Source: Peiella sedimenti (GTDB taxonomy: Bacteria; Pseudomonadota; Alphaproteobacteria; Caulobacterales; Caulobacteraceae). Taken from it: DNA of 64,000 bases. Below, piece after piece: positions 38,745 to 48,694 of this stretch. The first letter of the stretch is position 1. Each line of letters opens with the position of its first letter. The stretch is taken from contig NZ_JAUKTR010000004.1 in assembly GCF_030504955.1 (NCBI RefSeq), positions 241,283 to 305,282 of the forward strand. Direction: 5' to 3'. Below the pieces are notes generated by a model. The model saw only the letters and a program-made list of their open reading frames with translations, was not told where the DNA came from and did no database searches. The translations under genes and the position numbers were made by a program.

Positions 38745-39442
38745 ACCGGCGCGAGGCCGCCGTGACCGCCGTCGAGGCGGCGCTGGGCCATGAATTCAAG
38801 GACGCCGGACTGCTGGAGCGGGCGCTGACCCACTCCAGCGCGCGCCAGAAGACGGGCCAGAGGGGCGGCGACTACGAGCGGCTGGAGTTCCTGGGCGACC
38901 GGGTGCTGGGCCTGCTCGTGGCCGAGCGGCTGATGCGCGCGCGGCCGGGCGCGGACGAGAACCTGCTGACGCGGCACTTTCACCAGCTGGTCAACCGCGA
39001 CGCCTGCGCCCGCGTGGCGCGGGCCGTGGGCCTGGGCGAGGCGCTGCGCATGGCGGGCGGGGAAACCAGGAGCGGCCTGCGCGACAACGACACGGTCCTG
39101 GGCGACGCCATGGAGGCGATTCTGGCCGCCCTCTATCTGGACGGCGGTCTGGACGCGGCGCGGAGGGCGCTGGATCGCATCTGGGCCGAGGAGTTCGACC
39201 GGCCGGCCCCCACCGCCGTGACCGCCAATCCCAAGCTGGCCCTGCAGGAATGGGCGGCCCGCGAAGGCCTGGGACATCCCGTCTATCGCGTGGTGGAGCA
39301 CACGGGCCCCGCCCATGCGCCGCGTTTCGTGGTTGCGGTCCGCGTCGAGGAGCGCGAAGAGGTCACCGCCGCGGCCGGCGCCAAGTCCGAAGCCGAGAAA
39401 GCCGCGGCCCTGGCGTTTTTGGCCCGTGAAGGCGTGACATGA
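38741..39442 (+). CDS. rnc: Ribonuclease III
   Basis: RNase III cuts double-stranded RNA, including the rRNA precursor. The 233-residue protein has the signature YERLEFLGDRVLGL, the second acidic cluster GDAMEAILAALYLDGG, and a C-terminal dsRNA-binding domain (NPKLALQEWAAREG to SEAEKAAALAFLA). It overlaps lepB and era by 4 nt on each side, giving tight coupling in the lepB-rnc-era set. Confidence 0.96.
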   Translation: MNRREAAVTAVEAALGHEFKDAGLLERALTHSSARQKTGQRGGDYERLEFLGDRVLGLLVAERLMRARPGADENLLTRHFHQLVNRDACARVARAVGLGEALRMAGGETRSGLRDNDTVLGDAMEAILAALYLDGGLDAARRALDRIWAEEFDRPAPTAVTANPKLALQEWAAREGLGHPVYRVVEHTGPAHAPRFVVAVRVEEREEVTAAAGAKSEAEKAAALAFLAREGVT

Positions 39443-40383
39443 CTGAATCCCAGACCCGCGCGGGCTTCGCCGCCATCATCGGCGCGCCGAACGCGGGCAA
39501 GTCCACCCTGGTCAACCGCATGACGGGGACCAAGGTGTCCATCGTCACCAAGAAGGTACAGACGACGCGCTTCCCCGTGCGCGGCGTGGTCGTGCGCGGT
39601 GAGATCCAGATCGTGCTGGTGGATACGCCCGGCGTGTTCCGTCCGCGCCGCCGGCTGGATCGGGCCATGGTGGCCTCGGCCTGGAGCGGGGCCGAGGACG
39701 CCGACGCCGTGGTGCATCTGGTCGACGCCGCCGCCGAAATGGCCGTGGCGGCAGGCAAGGGGTCGGCGGCCGACAAATACGCGGTCGAGGACGCCCGCAC
39801 CGTCACCGAGCGCCTAAAGGAGGCGGGCGGCCAGCCCATACTGGCGCTGAACAAGATCGACGGCCTGCCGCGCGAGGCGCTGCTGCCCCTGGTTCAGCGG
39901 TTTTCGGACACGGGCGTCTACAGCGATGTGTTCCTGATCTCGGCCGAGAAGGGATCGGGCGTCGACGACCTGCTGAACGCGCTGGTGGGGCGCATGCCGC
40001 TGGGGCCGTGGCTGTATCCCGAGGACCAGGCCGCCGACGTGCCGCTGCGCGTGCTGGCCGCCGAGATCACGCGCGAGAAGCTGTATCTGCGCCTGCATGA
40101 GGAGCTGCCCTATGCGGCGGCGGTGCAGACCACGTCCTTTGACGAGCGGGCGGACGGCTCGGTCCGCATCGAGCAGGAAATCCTGGTCGAGCGCGAGGGC
40201 CAGCGCCCCATCGTGCTGGGCAAGGGCGGCCAGACGGTGAAGTGGATCGGCCAGAAGGCGCGCGAGGAGCTGGAGCTGCTGATGGACCGCAAGGTTCACC
40301 TGTTCCTGACGGTCAAGGCAGACCCGCGCTGGATGGAGCGGCGCGAGCTGTTCGGCCAGATGGGGCTGGACTTCGATGCGTAG
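39439..40383 (+). CDS. era: GTPase Era
   Basis: Era is a GTPase that binds the 3-prime end of 16S rRNA during 30S assembly. G motifs: G1 GAPNAGKSTLVN, G3 DTPG, G4 NKID. The KH domain near the C-terminus holds VLGKGGQTVKWIGQKARE. The 314 residues are normal length. Its last 8 nt overlap the start of the next gene. Confidence 0.96.
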   Translation: MTESQTRAGFAAIIGAPNAGKSTLVNRMTGTKVSIVTKKVQTTRFPVRGVVVRGEIQIVLVDTPGVFRPRRRLDRAMVASAWSGAEDADAVVHLVDAAAEMAVAAGKGSAADKYAVEDARTVTERLKEAGGQPILALNKIDGLPREALLPLVQRFSDTGVYSDVFLISAEKGSGVDDLLNALVGRMPLGPWLYPEDQAADVPLRVLAAEITREKLYLRLHEELPYAAAVQTTSFDERADGSVRIEQEILVEREGQRPIVLGKGGQTVKWIGQKAREELELLMDRKVHLFLTVKADPRWMERRELFGQMGLDFDA

Positions 40384-40855
40384 CCTCCTGGCCGCCGCTG
40401 TCCTGGCGCTGGCCGCGCCGGCCTGGGCGCAAACGCCGCAAGAGGAGGCGGGCGCGGCCATCGACGCCATGCATCAGGCCGCATCGCGCGCGGACGCAGA
40501 GGCCTATTGGGAAACCTTCACACCCGACGCCCGCTTCATCGGCACGGCCGCGACCGAGCGCTGGGACATTCCCGCCTTTCAGGCCTACGCCAACCCGATC
40601 TTCGCCGAGGGGCGGGGCTGGACCTATCATCCGCGCGACCGCCATCTGACGCTGGCGCCGGGCGAGTGCCGCTGCGTCGTCTGGTTCGACGAGCTTCTGG
40701 ATCACGACCGCTATGGCGTGGTGCGCGGATCCGGCGTGGCGGTCAGGACGGAGCGGGGCTGGCGCGTGGCCCAGTACGTGATGAGCTTTCCCGTGCCCAA
40801 CGAGATCGCCGGCGAGGTGGTCGAGCGCATCCGTGAGGCCGGCCAGGCCCACTGA
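40376..40855 (+). CDS. Secreted SnoaL/NTF2-like protein
   Basis: A 159-residue protein with a signal peptide (MRSLLAAAVLALAAPAWA) and a cone-shaped NTF2/SnoaL-like domain: AIDAMHQAASRADAEAYW, DARFIGTAATERWD, GRGWTYHPRDRHL. The function is unknown; many such domains bind small ligands or act as protein scaffolds. It overlaps era by 8 nt and recO by 1 nt, so it is in the same operon, an unusual place for a secreted protein. Confidence 0.8.
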   Translation: MRSLLAAAVLALAAPAWAQTPQEEAGAAIDAMHQAASRADAEAYWETFTPDARFIGTAATERWDIPAFQAYANPIFAEGRGWTYHPRDRHLTLAPGECRCVVWFDELLDHDRYGVVRGSGVAVRTERGWRVAQYVMSFPVPNEIAGEVVERIREAGQAH

Positions 40856-41586
40856 TGGAGTTCTCGGACGACGCCTTTGTCCTGGCGGCGCGCGGCCACG
40901 GCGAGACCGGCGCCATCGTCGATCTGCTGACCGAGCGGCATGGCCGCATCGTCGCCCACGTGGCCGGGGGCGCATCGCGTAAGCTGAAGCCGGTGCTGCA
41001 GGCGGGGGTGCGCGTCATGCTAGACTATCGCGCCCGCACCAGCGAGCAGCTGGGCTCGGCCCGGCTGGAGCCGCTGGGGGAGGGGGCGGCCGCCTTCTTC
41101 GATGACAGCCTGGCCCTGGCGGCGGTGGCCTCGGCCGCGGCCGTGGCGCAAGGGGCCCTGCCTGAGCGTGAGCCGCATCCCGGCGCCTTCCTGGCCTTTG
41201 ACGCCCTTTTGTCCGTGCTGGCGCTGGAAGACGTGTGGCCCGCCGTCATGGTCCGCTACGAGATGGGCCTGCTTGAGGAGCTGGGCTTTGGGCTGGACCT
41301 GACCAAGTGCGCCTCAACGGGGGTGACCGAAGATCTCGTCTGGGTCAGCCCCCGCACCGGCCGAGCCGTCAGCCGCGAGGCCGGCGCGCCCTACGCCGAG
41401 CGGATGTTGCCCCTGCCGGGCTTTCTGCTGGGAGCGCAGATGGGCGTCGCGCCGGGCGACATCGGGGCGGGACTGAAGATGACGGCGCACTTCCTCGAAG
41501 CCTTCGTCTTCGGCCCCATGAACCGCCCGCTGCCGCCCGCGCGCCTGTGGCTGGTGGACCGGCTGGAACAGGCCGGACGCCTCTGA
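40855..41586 (+). CDS. recO: DNA repair protein RecO
   Basis: RecO works with RecF and RecR to load RecA on gapped DNA. The 243-residue protein opens with an OB fold (DDAFVLAARGHGETGAIVDL then TERHGRIVAHVAGGA), followed by helices. The later region has a Cys in LDLTKCASTG and in the alphaproteobacterial way lacks the full four-Cys zinc knuckle. It is the last gene of the pyrE-to-recO series and is followed by a short gap before parC. Confidence 0.92.
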   Translation: MEFSDDAFVLAARGHGETGAIVDLLTERHGRIVAHVAGGASRKLKPVLQAGVRVMLDYRARTSEQLGSARLEPLGEGAAAFFDDSLALAAVASAAAVAQGALPEREPHPGAFLAFDALLSVLALEDVWPAVMVRYEMGLLEELGFGLDLTKCASTGVTEDLVWVSPRTGRAVSREAGAPYAERMLPLPGFLLGAQMGVAPGDIGAGLKMTAHFLEAFVFGPMNRPLPPARLWLVDRLEQAGRL

Positions 41587-41649
41587 AATCTCCGCGTTGA
41601 GACCCCGCGTCGCGTCCCTTCGCGTCTCGACTCGGGCTAGGACCGAAGC

Positions 41650-43854
41650 ATGAGCCAACTCTTCACCCCGCCCGACGGCGGCCGCATCGTCGAGGAGCCG
41701 CTGGGCGAGGCCCTGTCGCGGCGCTACCTGGCCTATGCCCTGTCGACCATCATGCACCGGGCCCTGCCCGACGTGCGTGACGGCCTGAAGCCCGTGCATC
41801 GCAGAATCCTGCATTCCATGAGGGAGATGCGGCTCAATCCCGAGACGGCGGCGAAGAAGTGCGCCCGTGTCGTCGGCGACGTGATCGGCCGCTTTCACCC
41901 GCACGGGGACCAGTCGGTCTATGACGCCATGGTGCGCCTGGCGCAGGATTTCTCCCAACGCTACCCGCTGATCGACGGCCAGGGGAACTTCGGCAACATC
42001 GACGGCGATTCAGCCGCCGCCATGCGTTACACCGAGTGCCGGCTGACGCCCGCCGCCGCGCTGCTGATGGAGGGCATCGACGAGGACGCGGTCGACTTCC
42101 GCGCCACCTATGACGGCGAGGATGAGGAGCCGGTCGTCGCCCCGGCGGGCTTCCCGAACCTGCTCGCCAACGGCGCCTCGGGCATTGCGGTGGGCATGGC
42201 CACCTCGATCCCGCCGCACAATGTGGCCGAACTGATCGACGGCTGTCAGCGTCTGATCGAGGAACCCGGCATCGACACGGCCGAGCTGATGAAGGCGGTC
42301 AGGGGCCCCGACTTCCCCACCGGCGGCGTCATCGTCGAGACCGAGGCTTCGATCCGCGAGGCCTACGAGACTGGCCGGGGCGGGGTGCGCCTGCGCGCCC
42401 GCTGGGAGGTGGAGGAGCTGAGCCGCGGCGTCTGGCGCGTGGTGGTCACCGAGATTCCCTACCAGGTGCAGAAGAGCCGCCTGATCGAACAGCTGGCCGG
42501 GCTGATTGAACAGAAGAAGGCGCCCCTGCTGGGCGACGTGCGCGACGAGTCCGCCGAGGACATCCGCCTGATCCTGGAGCCGCGCGCCAGTCGGGGCGTC
42601 GAGCCCGAGGTGCTGATGGAGAGCCTGTTCCGCCTGTCGGACCTGGAGGTGCGATTCCCGGTCAACATGAACGTGCTGGACGCCACGGGCGCGCCGCGCG
42701 TCATGGGACTGAAGGCGTGTCTGCAGGCCTTCCTCGACCACCGCCGCGAGGTGCTGCTGCGCCGCACCGCCTGGCGGCTGGAGCGGGTGCGCAAGCGCCT
42801 TCATCTGCTGGACGGACTGCGCATCGTCTTCCTGAACCTGGACGAGGTGATTCGCATCGTCCGCGAGGCCGAGCATCCCAAGGCCGAGCTGATCGGCCGC
42901 TTCAACCTGACCGAGGCCCAGGCGGACTACATCCTCGACACCCGGCTGCGCCAGCTGGCCCGGCTGGAGGAGATGGCCATCGAGGCCGAGCACAAGAAGC
43001 TGGCCGAGGAGCTGGCCGACCTGGAGGGCCTGACCCTGTCGGAGCGGCGGCAGTGGAAGCGCGTCTCGGACGACCTCAACGCGGTTCGCAAGATCATGCT
43101 GTCGGCCCGGCGCTCCACCTTCGGCGCGGCGCCGGAGGGGGCGGGCGCGGCGCCCGTGGAGGCCTTTGTCCTGCGTGAGCCGATCACGGTGATCGTCTCG
43201 GAGCGCGGCTGGGTGCGCGCCGCCAAGGGCCGCATCGATGACCCGTCGGAGGTCAAATACAAGGAGGGGGACGGCCCGGCGTTCCTGGTTCCGGCAGAGA
43301 CCACGGACCGCATCCTGATCTTCGCCTCGGACGGACGCTTCTTCACGCTCGGAGCCGACAAGCTGCCCTCGGCGCGTGGGCATGGCGAGCCCCTTCGCCT
43401 GATGGTCGACCTGGAGGAAGACGCCGAGATCCTGGCGGTCATGGCGCACAGGCCTGGGCGTAAGCTGCTCTTGGCCTCGCGCGAGGGCTACGGCTTCGTC
43501 ATGCCCGAGGAGGAGGCGCTGGGCACCAAGCGGGGCGGCAAGCAGGCCCTGAACGGCCAGGGCGCCGTCTGCCTGCCGGTCGAGGGCGACCACCTGGCGG
43601 TGCTGGGCGAGAACGGCAAGGCGCTGATCTACCCGGTGGCCGAGCTGCCCGAAATGGCGCGCGGCAAGGGCGTCAAGCTGCAGGCCTATCGCGACGGAGG
43701 TCTCAAGGACGCCCTGGTGTTCAACGCCGAGGCCGGGCCGGTCTGGATCGACGGTGGCGGCCGCAACCGCCAGTGGGCCGACTGGCGCGACTGGCTGGGC
43801 AAGCGGGCCCAGGCCGGCAAGGCCGCGCCCCGTGGGATGCGCAAGCTGCGCTAG
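41650..43854 (+). CDS. parC: DNA topoisomerase IV subunit A
   Basis: ParC with ParE separates linked daughter chromosomes. The 734-residue protein has the catalytic Tyr127 in [11 protein letters not shown] and the quinolone region [16 protein letters not shown], where Gln88 and Asp92 take the places of E. coli Ser80 and Glu84. The C-terminal domain is a pinwheel with GyrA-box-like repeats ([15 protein letters not shown]). It stands alone, 63 nt after recO. Confidence 0.95.
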   Translation: MSQLFTPPDGGRIVEEPLGEALSRRYLAYALSTIMHRALPDVRDGLKPVHRRILHSMREMRLNPETAAKKCARVVGDVIGRFHPHGDQSVYDAMVRLAQDFSQRYPLIDGQGNFGNIDGDSAAAMRYTECRLTPAAALLMEGIDEDAVDFRATYDGEDEEPVVAPAGFPNLLANGASGIAVGMATSIPPHNVAELIDGCQRLIEEPGIDTAELMKAVRGPDFPTGGVIVETEASIREAYETGRGGVRLRARWEVEELSRGVWRVVVTEIPYQVQKSRLIEQLAGLIEQKKAPLLGDVRDESAEDIRLILEPRASRGVEPEVLMESLFRLSDLEVRFPVNMNVLDATGAPRVMGLKACLQAFLDHRREVLLRRTAWRLERVRKRLHLLDGLRIVFLNLDEVIRIVREAEHPKAELIGRFNLTEAQADYILDTRLRQLARLEEMAIEAEHKKLAEELADLEGLTLSERRQWKRVSDDLNAVRKIMLSARRSTFGAAPEGAGAAPVEAFVLREPITVIVSERGWVRAAKGRIDDPSEVKYKEGDGPAFLVPAETTDRILIFASDGRFFTLGADKLPSARGHGEPLRLMVDLEEDAEILAVMAHRPGRKLLLASREGYGFVMPEEEALGTKRGGKQALNGQGAVCLPVEGDHLAVLGENGKALIYPVAELPEMARGKGVKLQAYRDGGLKDALVFNAEAGPVWIDGGGRNRQWADWRDWLGKRAQAGKAAPRGMRKLR

Positions 43855-43958
43855 GACTTCCTGGAAGATTCGCAGTCTCCGCGCCGCCGCCCTTTTTGAC
43901 CTGGCTCAAGGACGGCCCGGACGCTTGCGGTCACGCTTCCCCTACCGAGGAGGCGGCC

Positions 43959-44492
43959 ATGTCGGAGTCTGGCTCAGGGGGGGATATTCACACGGCGTCG
44001 CTGGGAGGATTCAGCGACGGTTGGATGGGCGACGCCGCCTTCAGCCGAGAGTTGGAGGCGGCCATCAATCCGCTTCGGGCCGACGCGCGAATGCTGACGC
44101 AGAATGCCGCCGACCTGGATGATCTGGTCCAGCAGACCCTGCTGAAGGCGTGGAAGGCCCGGCGCACCTTCCGGCAGGACCGGAACTTCAAGGGCTGGCT
44201 GTTCGTGATCCTGCGCAACTGCTTCTACGAGGAATGTCGGCGCGCCAGGGTCAGGCGGGCGCGCGAAAGGCTGCTAGCGCCCGTGGCGTCCTGCGCGCCC
44301 TCCCAGGAGGACGCTGTCAGCCTGCGAAATCTCGCCCGGCGTATGAACCTGCTGCCGTCCGCCCAGAAACAGGCGCTTGTGGCCGCAACCATCGGCGGCA
44401 AGAGCCACGCCGAGATCGCGGAATCGACCGGCGTTTCGGTCGGTGCGGTGAAGAGCCGGGTCTGTCGGGCGCGGCAGGCGCTTCTGCACTAG
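43959..44492 (+). CDS. ECF-family RNA polymerase sigma factor
   Basis: A 177-residue extracytoplasmic-function sigma factor. Region 2 is seen in AADLDDLVQQTLLKAWKARRTF and GWLFVILRNCFYEE, region 4 in LPSAQKQALVAATIGGKS and SVGAVKSRVCRARQAL. No anti-sigma factor gene is next to it. The 27 residues before region 2 are variable. GAGGAGG lies 5 nt before the ATG at 43959; the open frame continues upstream but without support. Its target promoters are unknown, and I found no clear ECF promoter before itself. Confidence 0.88.
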   Translation: MSESGSGGDIHTASLGGFSDGWMGDAAFSRELEAAINPLRADARMLTQNAADLDDLVQQTLLKAWKARRTFRQDRNFKGWLFVILRNCFYEECRRARVRRARERLLAPVASCAPSQEDAVSLRNLARRMNLLPSAQKQALVAATIGGKSHAEIAESTGVSVGAVKSRVCRARQALLH

Positions 44493-44499
44493 GTGCGCC

Positions 44500-44673
44500 T
44501 CAATGCGTAGCGTCGGCGCCGCGGTTCGATCCGTCAGGCCCCAGTTTCTGCTTTTCGATGTCGAGCAGCTCTTCCAGGCGCGCGCGATCTTCAGGCGAAG
44601 AGGTTTCGTCTATCTTCCGCTGAAACCGCGAGATGTTCTCGCGTATGATCCAGTCTTCGGTCTTGCTAGCCAT
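44500..44673 (-). CDS. Small conserved-looking hydrophilic protein
   Basis: A 57-residue, highly charged, helical protein: MASKTEDWIIRENISRFQRK, then IDETSSPEDRARLEELLDIE and a short tail. No membrane or metal motif is seen. GGAG lies about 9 nt upstream of the ATG and a TATACT-like -10 lies near 44725-44720. The stop faces the ECF sigma stop 7 nt away. I do not recognise the family with certainty; it is not a NepR-type anti-sigma factor by sequence. The longer upstream frame is rejected. Confidence 0.6.
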   Translation of the reverse strand: MASKTEDWIIRENISRFQRKIDETSSPEDRARLEELLDIEKQKLGPDGSNRGADATH

Positions 44674-44758
44674 CGGCTCGCTCCCGAGCGGGCTGGCAGA
44701 GTAGCACAACCAATGGCTCAGTATAAGCCTTGGGGTTCCGCAGCTGTCCGTGGACGGA

Positions 44759-45178
44759 TCAGATGTGATGTTCGGCGACCGCCTCGAGGATGTCTTCCTG
44801 CATATCGTCATCGACGCGGCCCGCCAGGTCTCCGAGGCTTAGCATGCCGACCAGGGCGTCCTGATCGTCGAGCACGGGCAGGCGGCGGATCTGGTGGCGC
44901 TGCATCAGGCCGGCCGCGTCCTCGACGCGATCTTCGGGCGAACAGGTGACCAGCCGGGTGCTCATGAACTCACGGGCCCGGACCGCGTCAGGGTCGCCGC
45001 CAGCCGCCGTCACGCGCAGCGTCACGTCGCGATCAGTGATGATGCCGATCATCTGGCCGTTGTCGCTGATCGGAATGCAGCCCACGTCATTCTCCCGCAT
45101 GAGCCGGGCTAAGTCCCGGGCGGTGGCGTCCGCATCGGCGCAGACGACGCCCTCATGCATCAAGCTTCGAACCCTCAT
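44759..45178 (-). CDS. Tandem CBS-domain protein
   Basis: A 139-residue protein made of two CBS domains forming one Bateman module: MRVRSLMHEG, VGCIPISDNGQMIGIITDRD, then FMSTRLVTCSPEDRVEDA and RRLPVLDDQDALVGMLSLGDLA. Such modules bind adenine nucleotides; partners are unknown. GGGAGGAT precedes the ATG at 45178, and the longer open frame runs antisense to the epimerase. A FixK/FNR-type box stands 62 bp upstream, so induction at low oxygen is likely (inference). Confidence 0.85.
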   Translation of the reverse strand: MRVRSLMHEGVVCADADATARDLARLMRENDVGCIPISDNGQMIGIITDRDVTLRVTAAGGDPDAVRAREFMSTRLVTCSPEDRVEDAAGLMQRHQIRRLPVLDDQDALVGMLSLGDLAGRVDDDMQEDILEAVAEHHI

Positions 45179-45233
45179 GGCCGATCCTCCCGGTTGAGTA
45201 CTGGCATGATGCGTCCCGGGGGAGGGGCGGGGT

Positions 45234-45247
45234 ATGATCTGGATCAA
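45234..45247 (-). promoter_or_regulatory. FixK/FNR-type box before the CBS gene
   Basis: The minus strand reads TTGAT-CCAG-ATCAT, nine of ten positions of the TTGAT-N4-ATCAA consensus. Its centre is 62 nt before the CBS start codon, which would put a start site near 45200 for a class II activator. Confidence 0.6.
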
Positions 45248-45329
45248 GAGTGCGCATCTCAGCCGCCTGGGGCAGGACGCCCAGGCGCGCCGCTCGACCA
45301 CGCCGCGGCTTTGGTCTAATCGCCAAGCC

Positions 45330-45767
45330 ATGATCGGTCGTCTGAACCACGTGGGCATAGCCACGCCCTCCATCGAAGAGGCGCTGAAGGTCTGGCGTGA
45401 CCTTCTGGGCGCGACGCGCGTACATCCGGCCTTCGATCTGCCCGCCCAGGGCGTGCGGGTCTGCTTCGTGGATACGCCCAACAGCCAGATCGAGCTGATC
45501 GAGCCCCTGGGCGAGGCATCGCCGCTGCACGGCTTTCTGGCCCGCAATCCCAAGGGCGGCCAGCATCACGTCTGCTTCGAGGTGCCTGACATCATCGCCG
45601 CCCGCGATGAGATGCGCGCCAAGGGCTGCACCATCCTGGGCACGGGAGAGCCGCGCATCGGGGCCCACGGCACACCCATCATCTTCGTCCATCCCAAGGA
45701 CATGGGCGGGGTGCTGGTCGAGCTGATGGAAACGCCCCAAAACGCCGACGGAATGGAGGCTCACTGA
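45330..45767 (+). CDS. mce: Methylmalonyl-CoA epimerase
   Basis: Interconverts (R)- and (S)-methylmalonyl-CoA in propionyl-CoA use. The 145-residue VOC-fold protein has the metal ligands His in RLNHVGIATPS, Glu in SQIELIEPLG, His in GGQHHVCFEV, and Glu in GVLVELMET. ATG at 45330 is taken; an open frame upstream has no support. It is followed by the DUF1467 gene after 2 nt. Confidence 0.93.
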   Translation: MIGRLNHVGIATPSIEEALKVWRDLLGATRVHPAFDLPAQGVRVCFVDTPNSQIELIEPLGEASPLHGFLARNPKGGQHHVCFEVPDIIAARDEMRAKGCTILGTGEPRIGAHGTPIIFVHPKDMGGVLVELMETPQNADGMEAH

Positions 45768-45769
45768 TC

Positions 45770-46024
45770 ATGCCCATCGGCCCCGTGACCATGCTGGCCA
45801 TCTACATCGTCTGCTGGTGGACGGTGCTGTTTGCGGTGCTGCCGCTGGGCATGAGCCAGGGGGACCGCGAGCGGCCCACCGATGGCGGCGCCTGGGGCGC
45901 CCCGGCCGAGCCCAATCTGAAGAAGAAGTTCATCACCACCACCTGGATCGCGGCCATCGTCTGGGCCCTCATCATCGTGGTCATCTGGACCGGTTTGGTC
46001 CCCATGCCGGCGGCTATCAGCTGA
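45770..46024 (+). CDS. DUF1467 family small membrane protein
   Basis: An 84-residue inner membrane protein with two hydrophobic segments ([20 protein letters not shown] and [18 protein letters not shown]) joined by a loop with [12 protein letters not shown]. This fits DUF1467, an alphaproteobacterial family regularly found next to mce and proS. Function unknown. Confidence 0.85.
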   Translation: MPIGPVTMLAIYIVCWWTVLFAVLPLGMSQGDRERPTDGGAWGAPAEPNLKKKFITTTWIAAIVWALIIVVIWTGLVPMPAAIS

Positions 46025-46097
46025 GGCGCGTTGCCTTACCCGCCACGGCCCGGCTAAACGGGGACAGGTAAGCCTCCCCACGCCGAACGGATCATTC

Positions 46098-47414
46098 ATG
46101 CGCCTGTCGCGCTACTTCCTGCCGACCCTGAAAGAGACGCCTTCCGAGGCGCAGATCGTCTCGCACCGCCTGATGCTGCGCGCCGGCCTGATCCGTCAGG
46201 AGGCCGCCGGCATCTACGCCTGGCTGCCCATCGGGCTGCGCGTGCTGAAGAAGATCGAGCAGATCGTCCGCGAAGAGCAGCAGCGCGCCGGCGCGGTCGA
46301 GATCCTGATGCCGACGATCCAGCTGGCCGACCTGTGGCGCGAGAGCGGGCGGTACGACGACTATGGCGAGGAGATGCTGCGCATCACCGACCGGCACAAG
46401 CGCGAGCTGCTCTACGGCCCCACCGCCGAGGAGGTCGTGACGGACATCTTCCGCGCCTATGTGAAGTCGTACCGCGATCTGCCGCTGAACCTGTTCAACA
46501 TCCAGTGGAAGTTCCGCGACGAGCGGCGGCCTCGCTTCGGCGTCATGCGCGGTCGCGAGTTCCTGATGAAGGACGCCTACACCTTCGACGTGGACGAGGC
46601 GAACGCGCGCAAGGCCTATAACCGCATGTTCGTGGCCTATCTGAACACCTTCGCCCGCATGGGGCTGAAGGCGGTTCCCATGCGGGCGGACACCGGACCC
46701 ATCGGCGGCGAGTTGAGCCACGAGTTCATCATCCTGGCCGATACGGGCGAGAGCCAGGTCTTCTGCCACCGCGCCCTGGTCGAGATGGCGGCGCCTGGGC
46801 CGGACGTGGACTGGGACGATCTGCAGGCCATCGTCGATGAGCGCACCGGCCTCTACGCCGCCACCGAGGAGATGCATGAGCCCGCCCGTTTCGAGGCCGA
46901 GACGGCCGAGTCCGACCGCCTGTCGGCGCGCGGCATCGAGGTGGGGCATATCTTCTATTTCGGCACCAAGTACTCCAAGCCCATGAACGCCGTCGTCGCC
47001 GGTCCCGACGGCAAGGAGGCGCCGGTGCACATGGGCAGCCATGGCGTCGGGGTCTCGCGCCTGCTGGGAGCCATCATCGAGGCCAGCCACGACGAGGCCG
47101 GCATCATCTGGCCGGAGTCGGTGGCGCCCTTCGGCGTGGCCATCGTCAATCTGCGCCCCGGCGATGAGGCGTGCGACGCCGCCTGCGAGCAGGCCTACGC
47201 CGCCTTGAGCAAGGCCGGGCTGGACCCGCTGCTGGACGACCGCGACATCCGCCCCGGCGGCAAGTTCGCCGACATGGACCTGATCGGCATCCCCTGGCAG
47301 CTGGTCATCGGCCCCAAGGGCCTGGCCTCGGGCGAGCTGGAGCTGAAGCGCCGCGCCACGGGCGAGAAGGTCACCGGCTCGCTTGAAGCTCTGCTGAACA
47401 GGCTGTCCGCATGA
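46098..47414 (+). CDS. proS: Prolyl-tRNA synthetase (short alphaproteobacterial type)
   Basis: Charges tRNA(Pro). At 438 residues it is the short form lacking the editing insertion of E. coli ProS. Class II motifs include [40 protein letters not shown] (motif 2 region), and [13 protein letters not shown] (motif 3); the anticodon domain ends the protein. It overlaps lolC by 4 nt. Without the editing domain, clearance of Ala-tRNA(Pro) would depend on a separate factor. Confidence 0.95.
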   Translation: MRLSRYFLPTLKETPSEAQIVSHRLMLRAGLIRQEAAGIYAWLPIGLRVLKKIEQIVREEQQRAGAVEILMPTIQLADLWRESGRYDDYGEEMLRITDRHKRELLYGPTAEEVVTDIFRAYVKSYRDLPLNLFNIQWKFRDERRPRFGVMRGREFLMKDAYTFDVDEANARKAYNRMFVAYLNTFARMGLKAVPMRADTGPIGGELSHEFIILADTGESQVFCHRALVEMAAPGPDVDWDDLQAIVDERTGLYAATEEMHEPARFEAETAESDRLSARGIEVGHIFYFGTKYSKPMNAVVAGPDGKEAPVHMGSHGVGVSRLLGAIIEASHDEAGIIWPESVAPFGVAIVNLRPGDEACDAACEQAYAALSKAGLDPLLDDRDIRPGGKFADMDLIGIPWQLVIGPKGLASGELELKRRATGEKVTGSLEALLNRLSA

Positions 47415-48694
47415 CGCCGCCCCCCGCCGCCAAGCCCTTCTCGGCCTGGGAGATCGGCCTGGCCGCACGCTATCTGCGCGCCAAGCGCAAGGAGGGCGGT
47501 ATCGCCCTGATCGCCGCCATCTCCTTCATCGGGGTGGCGCTGGCGGTGGCGGTGCTGATCATCGTCATGAGCGTGATGAACGGCTTCCGGACCGAACTGC
47601 TGTCGCGCATCCTGGCCTTCAACGGCCACATGTATGTGCAGGGCGCGGCGCTGGACCGACCTGACCGGGACGCCATGCTGGCCCAGATCAGGGACGTGCC
47701 CCAGGTGCGCATGGCGGCGCCCATCATCGAGGCCCAGGCCGGCGTGGTGGGCCGCTCGGGGCAGGGAACCGGCGCGGTGGTGCGCGGCATCACGCGCGAG
47801 GATCTGGCCCGGCAGACCATCGTCTCCGAGAACATCAAGGCGGGCTCCATCGCCGGCTTCGGCCGCGGCGACTACGGCGGCGACGAAATCCTGCTCGGCC
47901 AGGGGCTGGCGGCGCAGCTGGGCCTGACGGCCGGTGATCCCGTGCGGCTGATCTCCTTCACGGGCGGCTCGTCCATCGTGGGCACCACTCCGCTGGACAA
48001 GACCTATGTGGTTGGCGGCGTCTTCTCGGTAGGCGTCAGCGATTACGACCGCGCCTTCATCTACATGCCGCTGGAGCAGGCGCAGCTGTTCTTCGGCAAG
48101 GAGGAGATCTGGGACGCCGTCGAGATCATGGTCGACAATCCCGACCAGACCGCCCAGCTGGCGCCGCGCCTGAGAGAGATCGCCGGGCCCGGCGGCATCG
48201 TCAGCGACTGGACGGCGCGCAACAGCGAGCTGTTCGAAGCCCTGCAGGTGGAGCGCACGGTCATGCGCCTGATCCTGATGCTGGTGGTGGCCATCGCCGC
48301 CATGAACATCATTTCCGGCATCGTCATGCTTGTGAAGAACAAGGGCCGCGACATCGCCATTCTCAAGACCATGGGCGCCAGCCGCGGCGCCGTGCTGCGC
48401 GTCTTCTTCATGGCGGGCGCCGCCATCGGTACGGCCGGAACGCTGGTGGGCGTCACCATCGGCGTCCTGTTCTGCGTCTTCATCCAGCCGATCCAGGAGC
48501 TGGTCGAGGAGGTGACGGGCGCGCGGGTCTTCAACCCGGAAGTCTATTTCCTGCCCCATATCCCGGCGCGGGTGGAGCCGCTGGAGGTGCTGATCATCGT
48601 GGCCTGGTCGCTGGCCATGTCCTGCGCGGCCACCTGGTTCCCGGCCCGCCGCGCAGCCCGCCTCGATCCGGTGGAGGCCCTTCGCTATGAGTGA
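47411..48694 (+). CDS. lolC: Lipoprotein-releasing ABC transporter permease
   Basis: The permease that extracts lipoproteins from the inner membrane for delivery to LolA. The 427-residue protein has an N-terminal membrane segment ([20 protein letters not shown]), a large periplasmic domain, and three C-terminal segments with [15 protein letters not shown], the FtsX-like coupling site. Only one permease gene is present, so the transporter probably contains a homodimer of it. It overlaps lolD by 8 nt. Confidence 0.93.
   Translation: MTPPPAAKPFSAWEIGLAARYLRAKRKEGGIALIAAISFIGVALAVAVLIIVMSVMNGFRTELLSRILAFNGHMYVQGAALDRPDRDAMLAQIRDVPQVRMAAPIIEAQAGVVGRSGQGTGAVVRGITREDLARQTIVSENIKAGSIAGFGRGDYGGDEILLGQGLAAQLGLTAGDPVRLISFTGGSSIVGTTPLDKTYVVGGVFSVGVSDYDRAFIYMPLEQAQLFFGKEEIWDAVEIMVDNPDQTAQLAPRLREIAGPGGIVSDWTARNSELFEALQVERTVMRLILMLVVAIAAMNIISGIVMLVKNKGRDIAILKTMGASRGAVLRVFFMAGAAIGTAGTLVGVTIGVLFCVFIQPIQELVEEVTGARVFNPEVYFLPHIPARVEPLEVLIIVAWSLAMSCAATWFPARRAARLDPVEALRYE

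Noticed and set aside
44715..44739. GGAAC on the minus strand before the 57-residue protein as an EcfG promoter
   Set aside because: No CGTT or GTT occurs 16 or 17 nt downstream.
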